This document shows positions 49,543 through 61,292 of a DNA stretch of 64,000 nt, piece by piece (position 1 is the stretch's first letter; every line of letters begins with the position of its first letter). The position numbers were made by a program, and so were the translations under genes. The stretch covers positions 11,595-75,594 of the forward strand of contig CAZSNF010000018.1 of the NCBI GenBank assembly GCA_964608315.1, read 5' to 3'. The stretch is from VXPQ01 sp964608315. GTDB lineage: Bacteria > Bacteroidota > Rhodothermia > Rhodothermales > VXPQ01. The notes under the pieces were generated by a model. It searched no databases. It was not told where the DNA came from and worked only from the letters and a program-made list of their open reading frames with translations.

Positions 49543-50754
49543 ATGCCCTTCCCGCCCCTGAACCCCGACGACGCGTATCTCCTCGAATCCATGCTGGCGG
49601 AGGAAGACCGCCTGATCATGGAATCGGCCCGGGAGTATGCGCAGTCGCAACTGGAACCCCGCGCCCTCGAAGGCAATCAGGACGAAGTGTTCCATGAGGA
49701 TATCGCCCGCGAGATGGGGGAGCTTGGTTTGCTCGGCGCCGCGATTCCGGAGGAATACGGCGGCGCGGGCGCAAGCCATATGGCCTATGGCCTTATTGCG
49801 CGCGAACTCGAACGGGTGGACTCGGCGTACCGTTCGTTCGCTTCGGTGCAGAGTTCGCTCGTCATGCACCCCATTCATCTTTTCGGCACGGAGGAGCAGC
49901 GGAAACGACTCCTGCCGCTGCTGGCCTCCGGCGAGTACGTCGGCTGTTTCGGATTGACCGAACCGGATCACGGGTCGGACCCGGGTTCCATGGAAGCTTC
50001 GGCGCTGAGAACAAGCGGGGGCTGGGTGTTGAACGGAGCCAAGGCGTGGATTACGAATGCATCCATTGCGGATATTGCGGTGGTCTGGGCGAAAGCCCGC
50101 GAAAACAAGGGGGATAAGGGCCGCATCCGGGGATTTCTGCTCGAACGCGGCATGGAGGGGTTTTCCACGCCCAAAACGCACCACAAGATGTCGCTGCGCG
50201 CCTCCATCACGGGAGAGATTGTCATGGAGGATGTGTTTGTCCCCGACGAGAATGCGTTTCCGGATATCGAGGGGCTGCGCGGGCCGTTCGAGTGCCTGAA
50301 CAGCGCCCGGTTCGGCATTGCGTTCGGAGCGCTGGGCGCTGCCGAAGATTGTTTCCGTCGCGCGCGCCGCTACGTGAGCGAGCGGCGGCAATTCGGCCAT
50401 TCGCTTGCTTCCATGCAACTCGTCCAGACGAAGCTGGCGCACATGCTGACGGAAATCACCCAGATGCAACTGCTGGCCTGGCGACTGGGGACGCTCAAGG
50501 ACGAAGGCGACCTGACGCCCGCCATGATTTCGCTGGCCAAGCGCAACAATTGCGGCAAGGCCCTCGAGATCGCCCGGATGGCCCGCGACATGCTGGGCGG
50601 CAATGGGATTTCGGGAGAATACCGCGTGATCCACCACATGGTGAACCTCGAAAGCGTCAACACCTACGAAGGCACGTACGACATCCACGGCCTCATTCTG
50701 GGCCGCGAACTGACCGGCGTCCAGGCTTTCGTACCTCGGGGCAACGAAGGATAG
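49543..50754 (+). CDS. gcdH: Acyl-CoA dehydrogenase, glutaryl-CoA dehydrogenase type
   Basis: A 403-residue FAD enzyme. Family motifs: IPEEYGGAGASHMAYGLIARELERVDSAYRS, GCFGLTEPDHGSDPGSME, LNGAKAWITNASIADIAVVWAKA, and the C-terminal MLGGNGISGEYRVIHHMVNLESVNTYEGTYDIHGLILGRELTG. The catalytic Glu in NTYEGTYDIH and the R in SVQSSLV context are typical of glutaryl-CoA dehydrogenase, which converts glutaryl-CoA to crotonyl-CoA in lysine and tryptophan breakdown. Electrons would go to EtfAB. Start ATG at 49543; a GTG at 49498 is less family-like. Confidence 0.9.
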   Translation: MPFPPLNPDDAYLLESMLAEEDRLIMESAREYAQSQLEPRALEGNQDEVFHEDIAREMGELGLLGAAIPEEYGGAGASHMAYGLIARELERVDSAYRSFASVQSSLVMHPIHLFGTEEQRKRLLPLLASGEYVGCFGLTEPDHGSDPGSMEASALRTSGGWVLNGAKAWITNASIADIAVVWAKARENKGDKGRIRGFLLERGMEGFSTPKTHHKMSLRASITGEIVMEDVFVPDENAFPDIEGLRGPFECLNSARFGIAFGALGAAEDCFRRARRYVSERRQFGHSLASMQLVQTKLAHMLTEITQMQLLAWRLGTLKDEGDLTPAMISLAKRNNCGKALEIARMARDMLGGNGISGEYRVIHHMVNLESVNTYEGTYDIHGLILGRELTGVQAFVPRGNEG

Positions 50755-50796
50755 CCGGCCTCCGTTCGCTGCTGTTTTTCGCGTGCGCCTCCTTTC

Positions 50797-53463
<2,667 letters not shown>

Positions 53464-53539
53464 GTGAGAGATCGAGTTACAAAAACGAATGGTCCGGATG
53501 GCGTTTCGAGACGCCGTTCCGCAGTTGGGCCCCGCCGCC

Positions 53540-53560
53540 GCAGATTTAATCAGAGCATCC
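53540..53560. repeat. Isolated right terminus of the interspersed element
   Basis: GCAGATTTAATCAGAGCATC plus C, a 21-bp terminus with no element interior attached. It is the only recognisable feature in the 53464-53756 gap besides promoters. Confidence 0.6.
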
Positions 53561-53756
53561 TGTAATCAGAAACATCCCCGACCCGCGTCGAAAAAAGGCC
53601 TATCCTGACAAAATACGAAAACTTCCGTAAAGATGTCGAATGCCGCGGGGTCTTTTGCGAATCCGGCGACCGCATTCGGGAACGATGCGCGGGGGGATAG
53701 CGTGAGAGGGCGCGCATCCCGCAGTTCTTCCCGCACCCGTAGACCTTACTTTGCGC

Positions 53757-56357
53757 ATGAAGCGATTGGTTGTCGTCGAATCGCCCACCAAGGCCAGGAC
53801 CATCCGGAATTTCCTCCCTGCGAATTGCCAGGTGGAGGCGAGCATGGGGCACATTCGCGACCTGCCCCGGAAAGCCTCCGAGATACCGAAAGCGCGCCGG
53901 GAGAAATTATGGGAGCACTACGGCGTGGATGTGGACAACGGGTTCGCCCCTGTGTACGTAACGTCCCCCGACAAGCAAAAAGTGGTCGGCAAGCTTCGCG
54001 CGGCGCTCAAGGGGGCCGACGAACTGTATATCGCCACGGACGAAGACCGCGAGGGCGAATCGATAGGCTGGCATCTCGTGCAGGTGCTGTCGCCGAAGAT
54101 TCCCGTGCGGCGCATGGTGTTTCACGAAATTACGCAGGAAGCCATTCAGCGCGCGCTGCGCGAAACGCGAGACATCGACCGAAGCCTTGTCGATGCGCAG
54201 GAAACGCGGCGCATTCTGGACCGCCTTGTCGGGTACAGTATTTCTCCGTTGCTTTGGCGCAAAATCGCGCCGAAATTATCCGCAGGGCGCGTACAGAGCG
54301 TGGCGACAAGGCTTCTTGTCCAGCGGGAAAAAGAGCGCATGGTCTTTGTTCCGGCCATCTGGCTCGATCTTAAGGCGTCGCTTGCGGCGCCGGGCGGGGC
54401 GTTTCAGGCGGAAATGACGCATTACGGCGGGGTGCGCCTTGCCGCGGGCAAGGATTTCGACGATCATACCGGGCAACTCCGGGAAGGGCTGAAGCCGGGC
54501 GAGGACCTGGTTTTGCTTGACGAAGAGCAGGCCGGGGCGCTGGTCGCCGCGCTTCCGGATCGCGTCTGGCGCGTGGTTCAGGTCGAGGAACGGATGATTT
54601 CGCATTCGCCGCCCCCGCCGTTCATTACTTCGACCCTGCAGCAGGAAGGGAGCCGCAAACTGCGTTTTTCCGCGCGGCGGACCATGCAAGTCGCGCAGCG
54701 CCTCTACGAGCAGGGCCTGATCACCTATATGCGAACCGACTCCACCCAGCTTTCCGACGAGGCCATTCGGGCCGGCCGGAAGGCGGTCGCAGGGCGGTAC
54801 GGCGAGGACTTCCTGAGTCCGAAACCGAGGCGATTCGGCGGCAAGGTGGCGAATGCGCAGGAGGCCCACGAGGCGATTCGACCCGCCGGGAACGCCATGA
54901 AAACGAAGGGCGAACTGGGTTTGTCCGGCGACGAAGGAAACTTGTACGAACTGATATGGAAGCGCACCGCGGCGGGCCAGATGGCCAATGCCCGGGTGCG
55001 CCGCACGGCGGTTCGCATCGAAGCCGGCGAAGGCAAGGAGGCGGCCCGGTTCCGGGCGTCGGGACAGCAGGTTGAATTTCAGGGATTCTACCGGGCCTAC
55101 GTGGAAGGGGCCGACGACCCGGACGCTGCGCTGGAGCATCGCGATCGTCCGCTTCCTCCCCTGGCCGAAGGCGACGAGCCGGTTTGCCGCAAGGTGGAGT
55201 CCGTGGAGCACGAGACGAAACCCCCCGCCCGATACACGGAGGCCACGCTGGTGCGCATGCTCGAAAAAGAAGGCATCGGACGGCCCAGCACCTATGCCTC
55301 CATTATCGAAACGATCGTGCGCCGCGATTACGTGCGGCGCAGCGGATCGCAACTGGTCCCCACGTTTACGGCGTTCGCGGCGGTTCAGCTCCTCGAAGAT
55401 CAGTTCGCCGACCTGGTCGATGTGGGTTTCACGGCGGACATGGAGCAGATTCTGGACGATATCGCCACAGGAGATCGCGCCTCGACAGGATGGCTGGAGG
55501 ATTTTTATCTCGGCGACAAGGGGCTTGTGCAACAGGTGCAGGCCGGGCAGGACCGTATCGATCCCAAAAAAATTTCGACGATTTCCTCGCCTAAATGGGC
55601 TGAGCTGATCGTGCGTACGGGAAAGTACGGGCCGTATGTGGAAGGCAAGGTGGACGGCGCGCCCGCGCGGGCGTCCATTCCGAAAGAATTGTCGCCCGGC
55701 GACATCTCCGCAGAAGACTTGCAGGCGCTGCTTGAGACTTCTTCCGACGGGAGCAAGGAGCGTCCGATTTGTACGCATCCGGACAGCGGGCTGGACGTGC
55801 TGCTTTGCCAGGGTCCCTATGGTCCCTATGTGCAGCTGGGCCGGGCGGAGGGCGCGAAGAAGCCGAAGCGCGTTTCGGTGCCCAAAGGCACGCCCCCGGA
55901 GGCGGTAGATGGGGAGATGGCGCTTGCCTTGCTGGAACTGCCGCGGTCGCTGGGCGCGCATCCCGAGACGGGCAAACAGATCGTGGCCCATATCGGACGC
56001 TTCGGCCCGTACGTGCAGCACGAACGGACTTTTGTTTCGCTTGCGGAAGAAGACCATGTGCTTCATGTGGACCTGGATCGGGCGCTTGCGCTGCTGGCGC
56101 AGCCCGGAAAAGGAGCGGGGCCGCTCCGCGTACTGGGCGATCATCCGGAAACCGGCGACCCGGTGGATGTCCGCAAGGGACGGTACGGCCCGTACGTGAA
56201 GCACGGAAAGACCAACGCCTCCATTCCGAAAACCCTGTCGCCGGAGGAAATTACGCTGGAGGAGGCGCTTCGCTTGCTGGCGGAAAAGGCCGCTTCGGGC
56301 GGGCGGGCGAAAGGAGGCCGCAGGGGATCGGGCAGGAAGCGACCCGCAAGGAAGTAG
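53757..56357 (+). CDS. topA: DNA topoisomerase I
   Basis: A type IA topoisomerase of 866 residues that relaxes negative supercoils. The Toprim domain begins LVVVESPTKARTIRNFLP and includes ATDEDREGESIGWHL. The catalytic Tyr is in LITYMRTDSTQLSDEA. The C-terminal 280 residues contain repeated GPYV units (KYGPYVEGKVDG, GPYGPYVQLG, RFGPYVQHERT, RYGPYVKHGKT), each followed by a short helix, instead of zinc fingers, and a basic tail GRRGSGRKRPARK. I prefer the ATG at 53757 over the TTG two codons before. Confidence 0.97.
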   Translation: MKRLVVVESPTKARTIRNFLPANCQVEASMGHIRDLPRKASEIPKARREKLWEHYGVDVDNGFAPVYVTSPDKQKVVGKLRAALKGADELYIATDEDREGESIGWHLVQVLSPKIPVRRMVFHEITQEAIQRALRETRDIDRSLVDAQETRRILDRLVGYSISPLLWRKIAPKLSAGRVQSVATRLLVQREKERMVFVPAIWLDLKASLAAPGGAFQAEMTHYGGVRLAAGKDFDDHTGQLREGLKPGEDLVLLDEEQAGALVAALPDRVWRVVQVEERMISHSPPPPFITSTLQQEGSRKLRFSARRTMQVAQRLYEQGLITYMRTDSTQLSDEAIRAGRKAVAGRYGEDFLSPKPRRFGGKVANAQEAHEAIRPAGNAMKTKGELGLSGDEGNLYELIWKRTAAGQMANARVRRTAVRIEAGEGKEAARFRASGQQVEFQGFYRAYVEGADDPDAALEHRDRPLPPLAEGDEPVCRKVESVEHETKPPARYTEATLVRMLEKEGIGRPSTYASIIETIVRRDYVRRSGSQLVPTFTAFAAVQLLEDQFADLVDVGFTADMEQILDDIATGDRASTGWLEDFYLGDKGLVQQVQAGQDRIDPKKISTISSPKWAELIVRTGKYGPYVEGKVDGAPARASIPKELSPGDISAEDLQALLETSSDGSKERPICTHPDSGLDVLLCQGPYGPYVQLGRAEGAKKPKRVSVPKGTPPEAVDGEMALALLELPRSLGAHPETGKQIVAHIGRFGPYVQHERTFVSLAEEDHVLHVDLDRALALLAQPGKGAGPLRVLGDHPETGDPVDVRKGRYGPYVKHGKTNASIPKTLSPEEITLEEALRLLAEKAASGGRAKGGRRGSGRKRPARK

Positions 56358-56396
56358 GCCCCGCAGAGCATCCTTAACAGGCCCTGGCCGCCTCGC

Positions 56397-57380
56397 TCAG
56401 CGCCCCACGTCTTTGTCCCCAAGCCGGATGGCGTCGAGGATATTGAGGTAACTCTGGTATCGTTGCCTGGAGACGCCGCCGTCCCGTACGCCTTGCCGTA
56501 CGCCGCAGTCCGGCTCGTGATCGTGGGTGCAGTTCGGAAATCGGCAGGCCTCGATATACGGCTTGACCTCGACGAAATAGTGGGAAAGTTCCCAGGGTTC
56601 TATGCGCAGGACGCCGAATTCCCGAATGCCGGGCGTATCGATGATATAGCCTCCGCTGCTCAGGGCAAAAAGCGTGGCGCAGGCGGTCGTATGGCGGCCT
56701 CTCCGCGTTTTTTCGCTCACCTGCGCCGTTCGGACGTCCAGGCCGGGTTCGAGCGCATTGATCAGCGAAGATTTGCCCACGCCCGACGGTCCGGCGAATA
56801 CGCTTGTTTTTCCGTCGAGGCGGGCTTTCAGGGACGCTACGCCTTCTCCGGTTCGGGTGCTTGCCGTCAGGACGGGATACCCGATGCGCAGGTACTCGTC
56901 GCGCAGTTCCGACAGGGTTTCGGCATGCTCTTTTCGGGCCAGATCCGATTTGTTGAACACGACGCCCGCCGGAATTTCGTTTGCTTCCGCCGTCGCCAGC
57001 ACCCGGTCCACAAAGCCCGCATTGGGGCGAGGCAGCCGGACGGATTGCACGACCCATATGTGGTCGATATTCGCCGCCAGAATATGTTCGCGCCCCACCC
57101 GCCGCCCGGCGGCGCGGCGGCTCAACTGGTTCCTGCGGTCGTGAATATGCGTGATGACGCCGGCGCCGTCGGCGTTTCGTCGCATCGTAACCCGGTCTCC
57201 CACGGCGACGGGGCTCGTGGCGTCCTGTTCTTCCAGTTGAAACCGCCCGCGTACGCGCGCGGGAATGGTTTCGTCGCCGGCGCGTACGTCGCACCAGCTC
57301 CCCGTTGATCGGATCACCGTACCCTCCACGACGCCGGAGGGGCGCTCCGAAGCAGAATCTGCGTGCGGCGAGGCGTTCAT
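56397..57380 (-). CDS. rsgA: Ribosome small-subunit-dependent GTPase RsgA
   Basis: A 327-residue circularly permuted GTPase that helps mature the 30S subunit. An OB fold at the N-terminus (IRSTGSWCDVRAGDETIPARVRGRF) precedes the GTPase motifs FNKSDLARK (G4), STRTGEG (G5-like), VFAGPSGVGKSSLINAL (G1) and IIDTPGIREFGV (G3). A C-terminal zinc site follows: CRFPNCTHDHEPDCGV. Convergent with topA, about 40 bases between stops, and the gap holds a half copy of the GGGCCTGTTAA motif. Confidence 0.95.
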   Translation of the reverse strand: MNASPHADSASERPSGVVEGTVIRSTGSWCDVRAGDETIPARVRGRFQLEEQDATSPVAVGDRVTMRRNADGAGVITHIHDRRNQLSRRAAGRRVGREHILAANIDHIWVVQSVRLPRPNAGFVDRVLATAEANEIPAGVVFNKSDLARKEHAETLSELRDEYLRIGYPVLTASTRTGEGVASLKARLDGKTSVFAGPSGVGKSSLINALEPGLDVRTAQVSEKTRRGRHTTACATLFALSSGGYIIDTPGIREFGVLRIEPWELSHYFVEVKPYIEACRFPNCTHDHEPDCGVRQGVRDGGVSRQRYQSYLNILDAIRLGDKDVGR

Positions 57381-57440
57381 CGGCGCTTGGGGACGGCGGA
57401 AGGCATGGAAACTTTCGCGCTCGTTTTTCGTCTAAGATAT

Positions 57441-57605
57441 GGATGCTCTGATTAAATCTGCTCCGATCAGCGCTTCACGTTCGTGCGTTCAGGACATTGT
57501 AACAGCATCGTTGAAATCAGCGGTAAACGCTGCGGATTCGGAGCATGGCGAACGTGAAGCGCCCCTCGCAAGCCTCTGAACTTTGCAGATTTAATCAGAG
57601 CATCC
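57441..57605. repeat. Interspersed element with internal deletion (165 bp)
   Basis: Ends GGATGCTCTGATTAAATCTGC and GCAGATTTAATCAGAGCATCC, perfect 21-bp inverted repeats. It keeps the left arm (GCGCTTCACGTTCG paired with CGAACGTGAAGCGC) but most of the right arm is deleted. Confidence 0.9.
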
Positions 57606-57654
57606 GTAAATGGACGCGAGGACTGCATGCTTGCGATGCGACACGCCTGTTCGC

Positions 57655-57711
57655 AATGGCTTCGTCATGCCTTGCAGCCTCTGATCTTTGTGGCTTTAAC
57701 CAGCGTATTCC
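57655..57711. repeat. Right-end remnant of the interspersed element
   Basis: CAATGGCTTCGTCATGCCTTGCAGCCTCTG, then CTTTGTGGCTTTAACCAGCGTATTCC, a degraded right end reaching the ATG of the next gene at 57712. Confidence 0.6.
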
Positions 57712-58152
57712 ATGAACGATACTGATCAGGAAAAAAAGAACGAAGCGTATCAACGCATTCGTTCCGATTTCGATGCGCTTTCCGCGCAGGAAAAAGTGGT
57801 TTTTCTTGCGGAGGCGGCGTCTTCCACCGTAGTGCGTGGCGCTCAGCAATTCGGAGAGGCGCTTTCGCAAGAAATCGACGACTTTCTGGGCAAGCGCGAA
57901 AAGCGATCTCGCAAGGACGCTCCGGGCGCGGACGACGAGGATATCTCGGTAACCGATGCGGCGGGGGCGGTTGCGCGCAGTTTGCAACAATTTGGACAAG
58001 TTCTTTCGCACGAGGTCGAGGATCTGTTCAGGAAGCGGTTCGGCGAGGACGATCCGGCCCGGGAAGAAGAGGCCGAGGCGACACCGGAAGAGGCGGGCGA
58101 CGACCCCGCTCAGGCTGACGACGACGCCCAGGCCGACGAGACGACGGCATGA
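57712..58152 (+). CDS. Hypothetical acidic protein with duplicated helices
   Basis: A 146-residue, strongly charged protein. Two similar amphipathic helices: VVRGAQQFGEALSQEIDDFLGKRE and VARSLQQFGQVLSHEVEDLFRKRFG, an internal duplication. The C-terminal 35 residues are an acidic Glu/Asp/Ala tail. No family recognised. The stop overlaps the next ATG by 4 bases (ATGA). The upstream repeat remnant ends at its start codon, so the leader is repeat-derived. Confidence 0.75.
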   Translation: MNDTDQEKKNEAYQRIRSDFDALSAQEKVVFLAEAASSTVVRGAQQFGEALSQEIDDFLGKREKRSRKDAPGADDEDISVTDAAGAVARSLQQFGQVLSHEVEDLFRKRFGEDDPAREEEAEATPEEAGDDPAQADDDAQADETTA

Positions 58153-58373
58153 GCGAGCCGGAACCGCGTTCGGAAGAACGCCTGGTCGAGTTCGAGCGGC
58201 TCAATACGCTGGGCAAACTGGCGTGTCTTGGCGGGTTCGCCGCCCGATTCGCTGCCGGGACGCTTCATGCCGCCGCGAGGCGGGCCGTGAATATATACGC
58301 GGACTCCGCAAAGGCGTTCAGGGAGGGACGAGACCCGAATATCGACGACGCCCGGATTACGGGCGAAGAATAG
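58149..58373 (+). CDS. Hypothetical small protein
   Basis: A 74-residue protein: SEERLVEFERLNTLGKLACL, then an amphipathic Ala-rich part GGFAARFAAGTLHAAARRAV and VNIYADSAKAFREGRDPNIDDARI. No family recognised. Translationally coupled to the preceding gene (4-base overlap), and it shares its theme of helices with SAKAFREG, so the two may act together. Convergent with lon. Confidence 0.68.
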   Translation: MSEPEPRSEERLVEFERLNTLGKLACLGGFAARFAAGTLHAAARRAVNIYADSAKAFREGRDPNIDDARITGEE

Positions 58374-58445
58374 CGTATCCTGCCCTGTCGGCGAAGCGTA
58401 GCCGAACATTTCCTGCTCGCTCGCCGGAACGGTTTCGGCGAGTCG

Positions 58446-60989
58446 TTACGCAATCTCAATGTCCATTTCCGCTTCGGTCGAGCCGTTGGCGTCGTGCGGA
58501 AGCGGTTTTTCGGCCCGCCTTTCCTCTTCTTCGGCGGCGCAGAACATTTCTCTCGCGTTCGCAACCGGCTCTTTCTCCAGCGCCTGGTCGAGGATATCCT
58601 CCACGCGGCGCGCATAAAGAATGTGCAACCCCTCCAGCGCATCGTCGGCGATTTCTTTCACGTCGTTTTCGTTTTTCTCGGGAAGCACCACGGTGCGGAT
58701 GCCCGCCCGCCTCGCTGCAAGGACTTTTTCCTTGACGCCCCCTACCGGCAGAATGAGTCCGCGCAGGGTGATTTCGCCGGTCATGGCTATGTCGTGGCGG
58801 ATGCGCCGCTGCGTGTAAATCGACGCCAGCGCGCTCAGCATGGCGGCGCCTGCGGAGGGGCCGTCTTTCGGCACCGCTCCCGCCGGCACGTGAATATGCA
58901 CGTCCCACCGCCGGAAGGCGTCTTCCGGAATGCCCAGTATGTCCGCCCGCGACTTGACGTACGAAAGCGCGGCCCGGGCCGACTCTTTCATTACGTCGCC
59001 CAGTTTGCCGGTCAGGATGTGTTTTCCGGTTCCTCTCGATACGGAGGCTTCTATGAAAAGAATATCGCCGCCGGTCGGGGTCCAGGCCAGCCCCGTAGCC
59101 ACGCCAGGGACTTCCGTGTGCTGGGCTACCTCTGGAAAATGCTTGCGCCCGCCAAGGTACTTTTCCAGGTCTTCCCCCCGAATCGTTGCGGAGACTGCTT
59201 CGCCCGAAGCGATTTGTTTCGCGACCCCCCGCGCTACGGCGCCGATCGTGCGCTCCAGCTTCCGTACGCCGGATTCGCGGGTGTATCCGTCTATGATGGC
59301 GCCGATGGCCTCGTCTTCAAGGGTCATTTGTTCTTCCGTGAGGCCGTTTTGCTCCAGTTGCCGGGGCGCGAGGTATTGCTTTGCGATTCGGAGTTTCTCC
59401 TCCTCGGTGTATCCCGTGATTTCGATGCTTTCCATGCGGTCGCGAAGCGGGCCGGGAATCATTTCCGGGAAATTGGCTGTCGCAATGAAGAAAACCTTCG
59501 ACAGATCGTAGTCCAGCTCGATGTAGTGGTCGTTGAAATTGTCGTTTTGCTCGGGATCCAGCACTTCCAGCAGGGCGCTGGACGGATCTCCCCGAAAATC
59601 CGCTCCGATCTTGTCCACTTCGTCCAGCATGAAGACGGGGTTGTTGACGCCCGCCTTTTTGATTCCCTGGATTATCCGTCCCGGAAGCGCCGCCACATAG
59701 GTGCGTCGGTGTCCCCGGATTTCCGCCTCGTCCCGGATTCCGCCCAGGCTCATCCGGACGAATTTCCGTCCGATGGCGCGAGCAATGCTTTTGCCCAAGC
59801 TTGTTTTTCCGACGCCGGGCGGGCCGTGCAGACACAGAATGGGCGCTTTCATATCCCCCTTCAGGTGCAGGACCGCAAGGTATTCGAGGATGCGTTTTTT
59901 TACCTGGTCCAGTCCGTAGTGGTCCTCGTCCAGCACCTCGGCGGCCCGCGCAATATCAAGGTCGTCTTTCGAATATTCCAGCCAGGGAAGGTCCAGCAGC
60001 CAGTCTACGTAATTGCGCGTGACGGCGTAATCCGGCGACGCCGGATGCGATCGCGACAGGCGCGTTATTTCCTTGCCCAGCGTTTCCTTCGCATGTTCCG
60101 GCAGCGATTTCTTTTCGGCCTTTGCGCGAAGTTCCTGCACGTCGTCGCCGTCGTTTTCGCTTTCGCCCAGTTCGTCCTGGATGATCTTCATCTGCTGGCG
60201 CAGCAGGTATTCGCGCTGTTGCTTGTCCACGTCCGTTCGTACGCGGCTGCGGATGTCCTCGGAAACCTGCAGTACCTGAATTTCGCGGTTCAGGTACTCC
60301 ATGAGTTTGTCGGCTCGCTGGGTCAAACTGTCGCATTCGAGCAGGGCCTGTTTTTCCTCTACGCTGATCTGAAGATTCGATGCAATGAAATGGACCAGCA
60401 GGGGAGGCGAGTCGATTTGCTGAATGGCGACAGCGGCTTCTCCGGGCAGGTGGGGCGACAGGTTGACGAACTGGATGGCCAACTCCTTGACGGATCGGAT
60501 GCGCGCCTTGATTTCGATCTCGTCCGCGGACCAGTCTTCGTCTATCGGCGTCGCATGGGCCCTGAAGTACGGCTCGGTCTGGATGTACTCCTGGATTTCG
60601 AACCGCCGCCTGCCCTGAATGATCATCGAGTTGGGGCCGCCCGGAATCTTGATCAACTTGAGGATTTCGGCCACCGTGCCGAGGCGATACAAGTCGTCTG
60701 TGTCGGGCGTTTCGATTTCGCTCCGTTTTTGCGCTACGGCGCCGATGATGCGCTTGCCCGCAAAAGCGTCTCGCGCCAGCTGCATGGAAGCGTCGCGCCC
60801 GAGCGTGATCGGGAGCACGACGCCTGGATACAGCACGGTGTTGCGGAGCGCGAGGACGGGCAATTCCTCAGGAATGTCCGACGCGCCCATTTGCTTTTCT
60901 TCGTCGGGCGTCGGGAATGGAATGAACTGCTCGTCGTCGTCGATCTCGCTATGGTCGCGCGCATCGAAGTATGGGTCCCGTGCAGGCAT
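58446..60989 (-). CDS. lon: ATP-dependent Lon protease
   Basis: An 847-residue cytoplasmic AAA+ serine protease for damaged proteins. The N-terminal LON domain starts near residue 40 (LPVLALRNTVLYPGVVLPITLGR). Walker A is LHGPPGVGKTSLGKSIA, followed by RMSLGGIRDEAEIRGHRRTYVAALPG, VFMLDEVDKIG, and the catalytic Ser in PKDGPSAGAAM with the Lys in PVGGVKEKVLAARRAG. I prefer the ATG at 60989; an upstream TTG at 61043 would add 18 residues. No CIRCE element seen upstream. Confidence 0.96.
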   Translation of the reverse strand: MPARDPYFDARDHSEIDDDEQFIPFPTPDEEKQMGASDIPEELPVLALRNTVLYPGVVLPITLGRDASMQLARDAFAGKRIIGAVAQKRSEIETPDTDDLYRLGTVAEILKLIKIPGGPNSMIIQGRRRFEIQEYIQTEPYFRAHATPIDEDWSADEIEIKARIRSVKELAIQFVNLSPHLPGEAAVAIQQIDSPPLLVHFIASNLQISVEEKQALLECDSLTQRADKLMEYLNREIQVLQVSEDIRSRVRTDVDKQQREYLLRQQMKIIQDELGESENDGDDVQELRAKAEKKSLPEHAKETLGKEITRLSRSHPASPDYAVTRNYVDWLLDLPWLEYSKDDLDIARAAEVLDEDHYGLDQVKKRILEYLAVLHLKGDMKAPILCLHGPPGVGKTSLGKSIARAIGRKFVRMSLGGIRDEAEIRGHRRTYVAALPGRIIQGIKKAGVNNPVFMLDEVDKIGADFRGDPSSALLEVLDPEQNDNFNDHYIELDYDLSKVFFIATANFPEMIPGPLRDRMESIEITGYTEEEKLRIAKQYLAPRQLEQNGLTEEQMTLEDEAIGAIIDGYTRESGVRKLERTIGAVARGVAKQIASGEAVSATIRGEDLEKYLGGRKHFPEVAQHTEVPGVATGLAWTPTGGDILFIEASVSRGTGKHILTGKLGDVMKESARAALSYVKSRADILGIPEDAFRRWDVHIHVPAGAVPKDGPSAGAAMLSALASIYTQRRIRHDIAMTGEITLRGLILPVGGVKEKVLAARRAGIRTVVLPEKNENDVKEIADDALEGLHILYARRVEDILDQALEKEPVANAREMFCAAEEEERRAEKPLPHDANGSTEAEMDIEIA

Positions 60990-61292
60990 ATGCAACGTGT
61001 TCCGGTGTGCAGGAAGGCGGGGCGGGGTCTGGTCGGCGTTCAATGGAAAATACGGCCCCCGCCGATAAGGATGGAGGCCCGTCAGGCGTCAAAAACCGGG
61101 CCAAGCGCATTGTCTGCCAATATTGCGGGCATTCCGGGGGGATTGCGCCATGCGGCGGGTTGTTTTATCGGCCTTTTCGTTACAAAAATTTACAATTGGG
61201 CGCGTTTGCGCAGCGAGCAAAACGCCGTCTGATGCGTATTATCTGCCAGATTTTACGCATTTTACCCACGCAATACAACCGGAAACCGGATC
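60990..61292. other. Divergent intergenic region between lon and cbs
   Basis: About 300 bases with two divergent starts. I see no gene, no interspersed element and no recognised operator; it includes an AT-rich GTTACAAAAATTTACAATTG stretch that could be a promoter. Confidence 0.45.

Noticed and set aside
54276..56204. A 642-codon frame antisense to topA
   Set aside because: Antisense shadow of a complete topoisomerase.
58494..61232. A 912-codon frame antisense to lon
   Set aside because: Antisense shadow of a conserved protease with all catalytic motifs.
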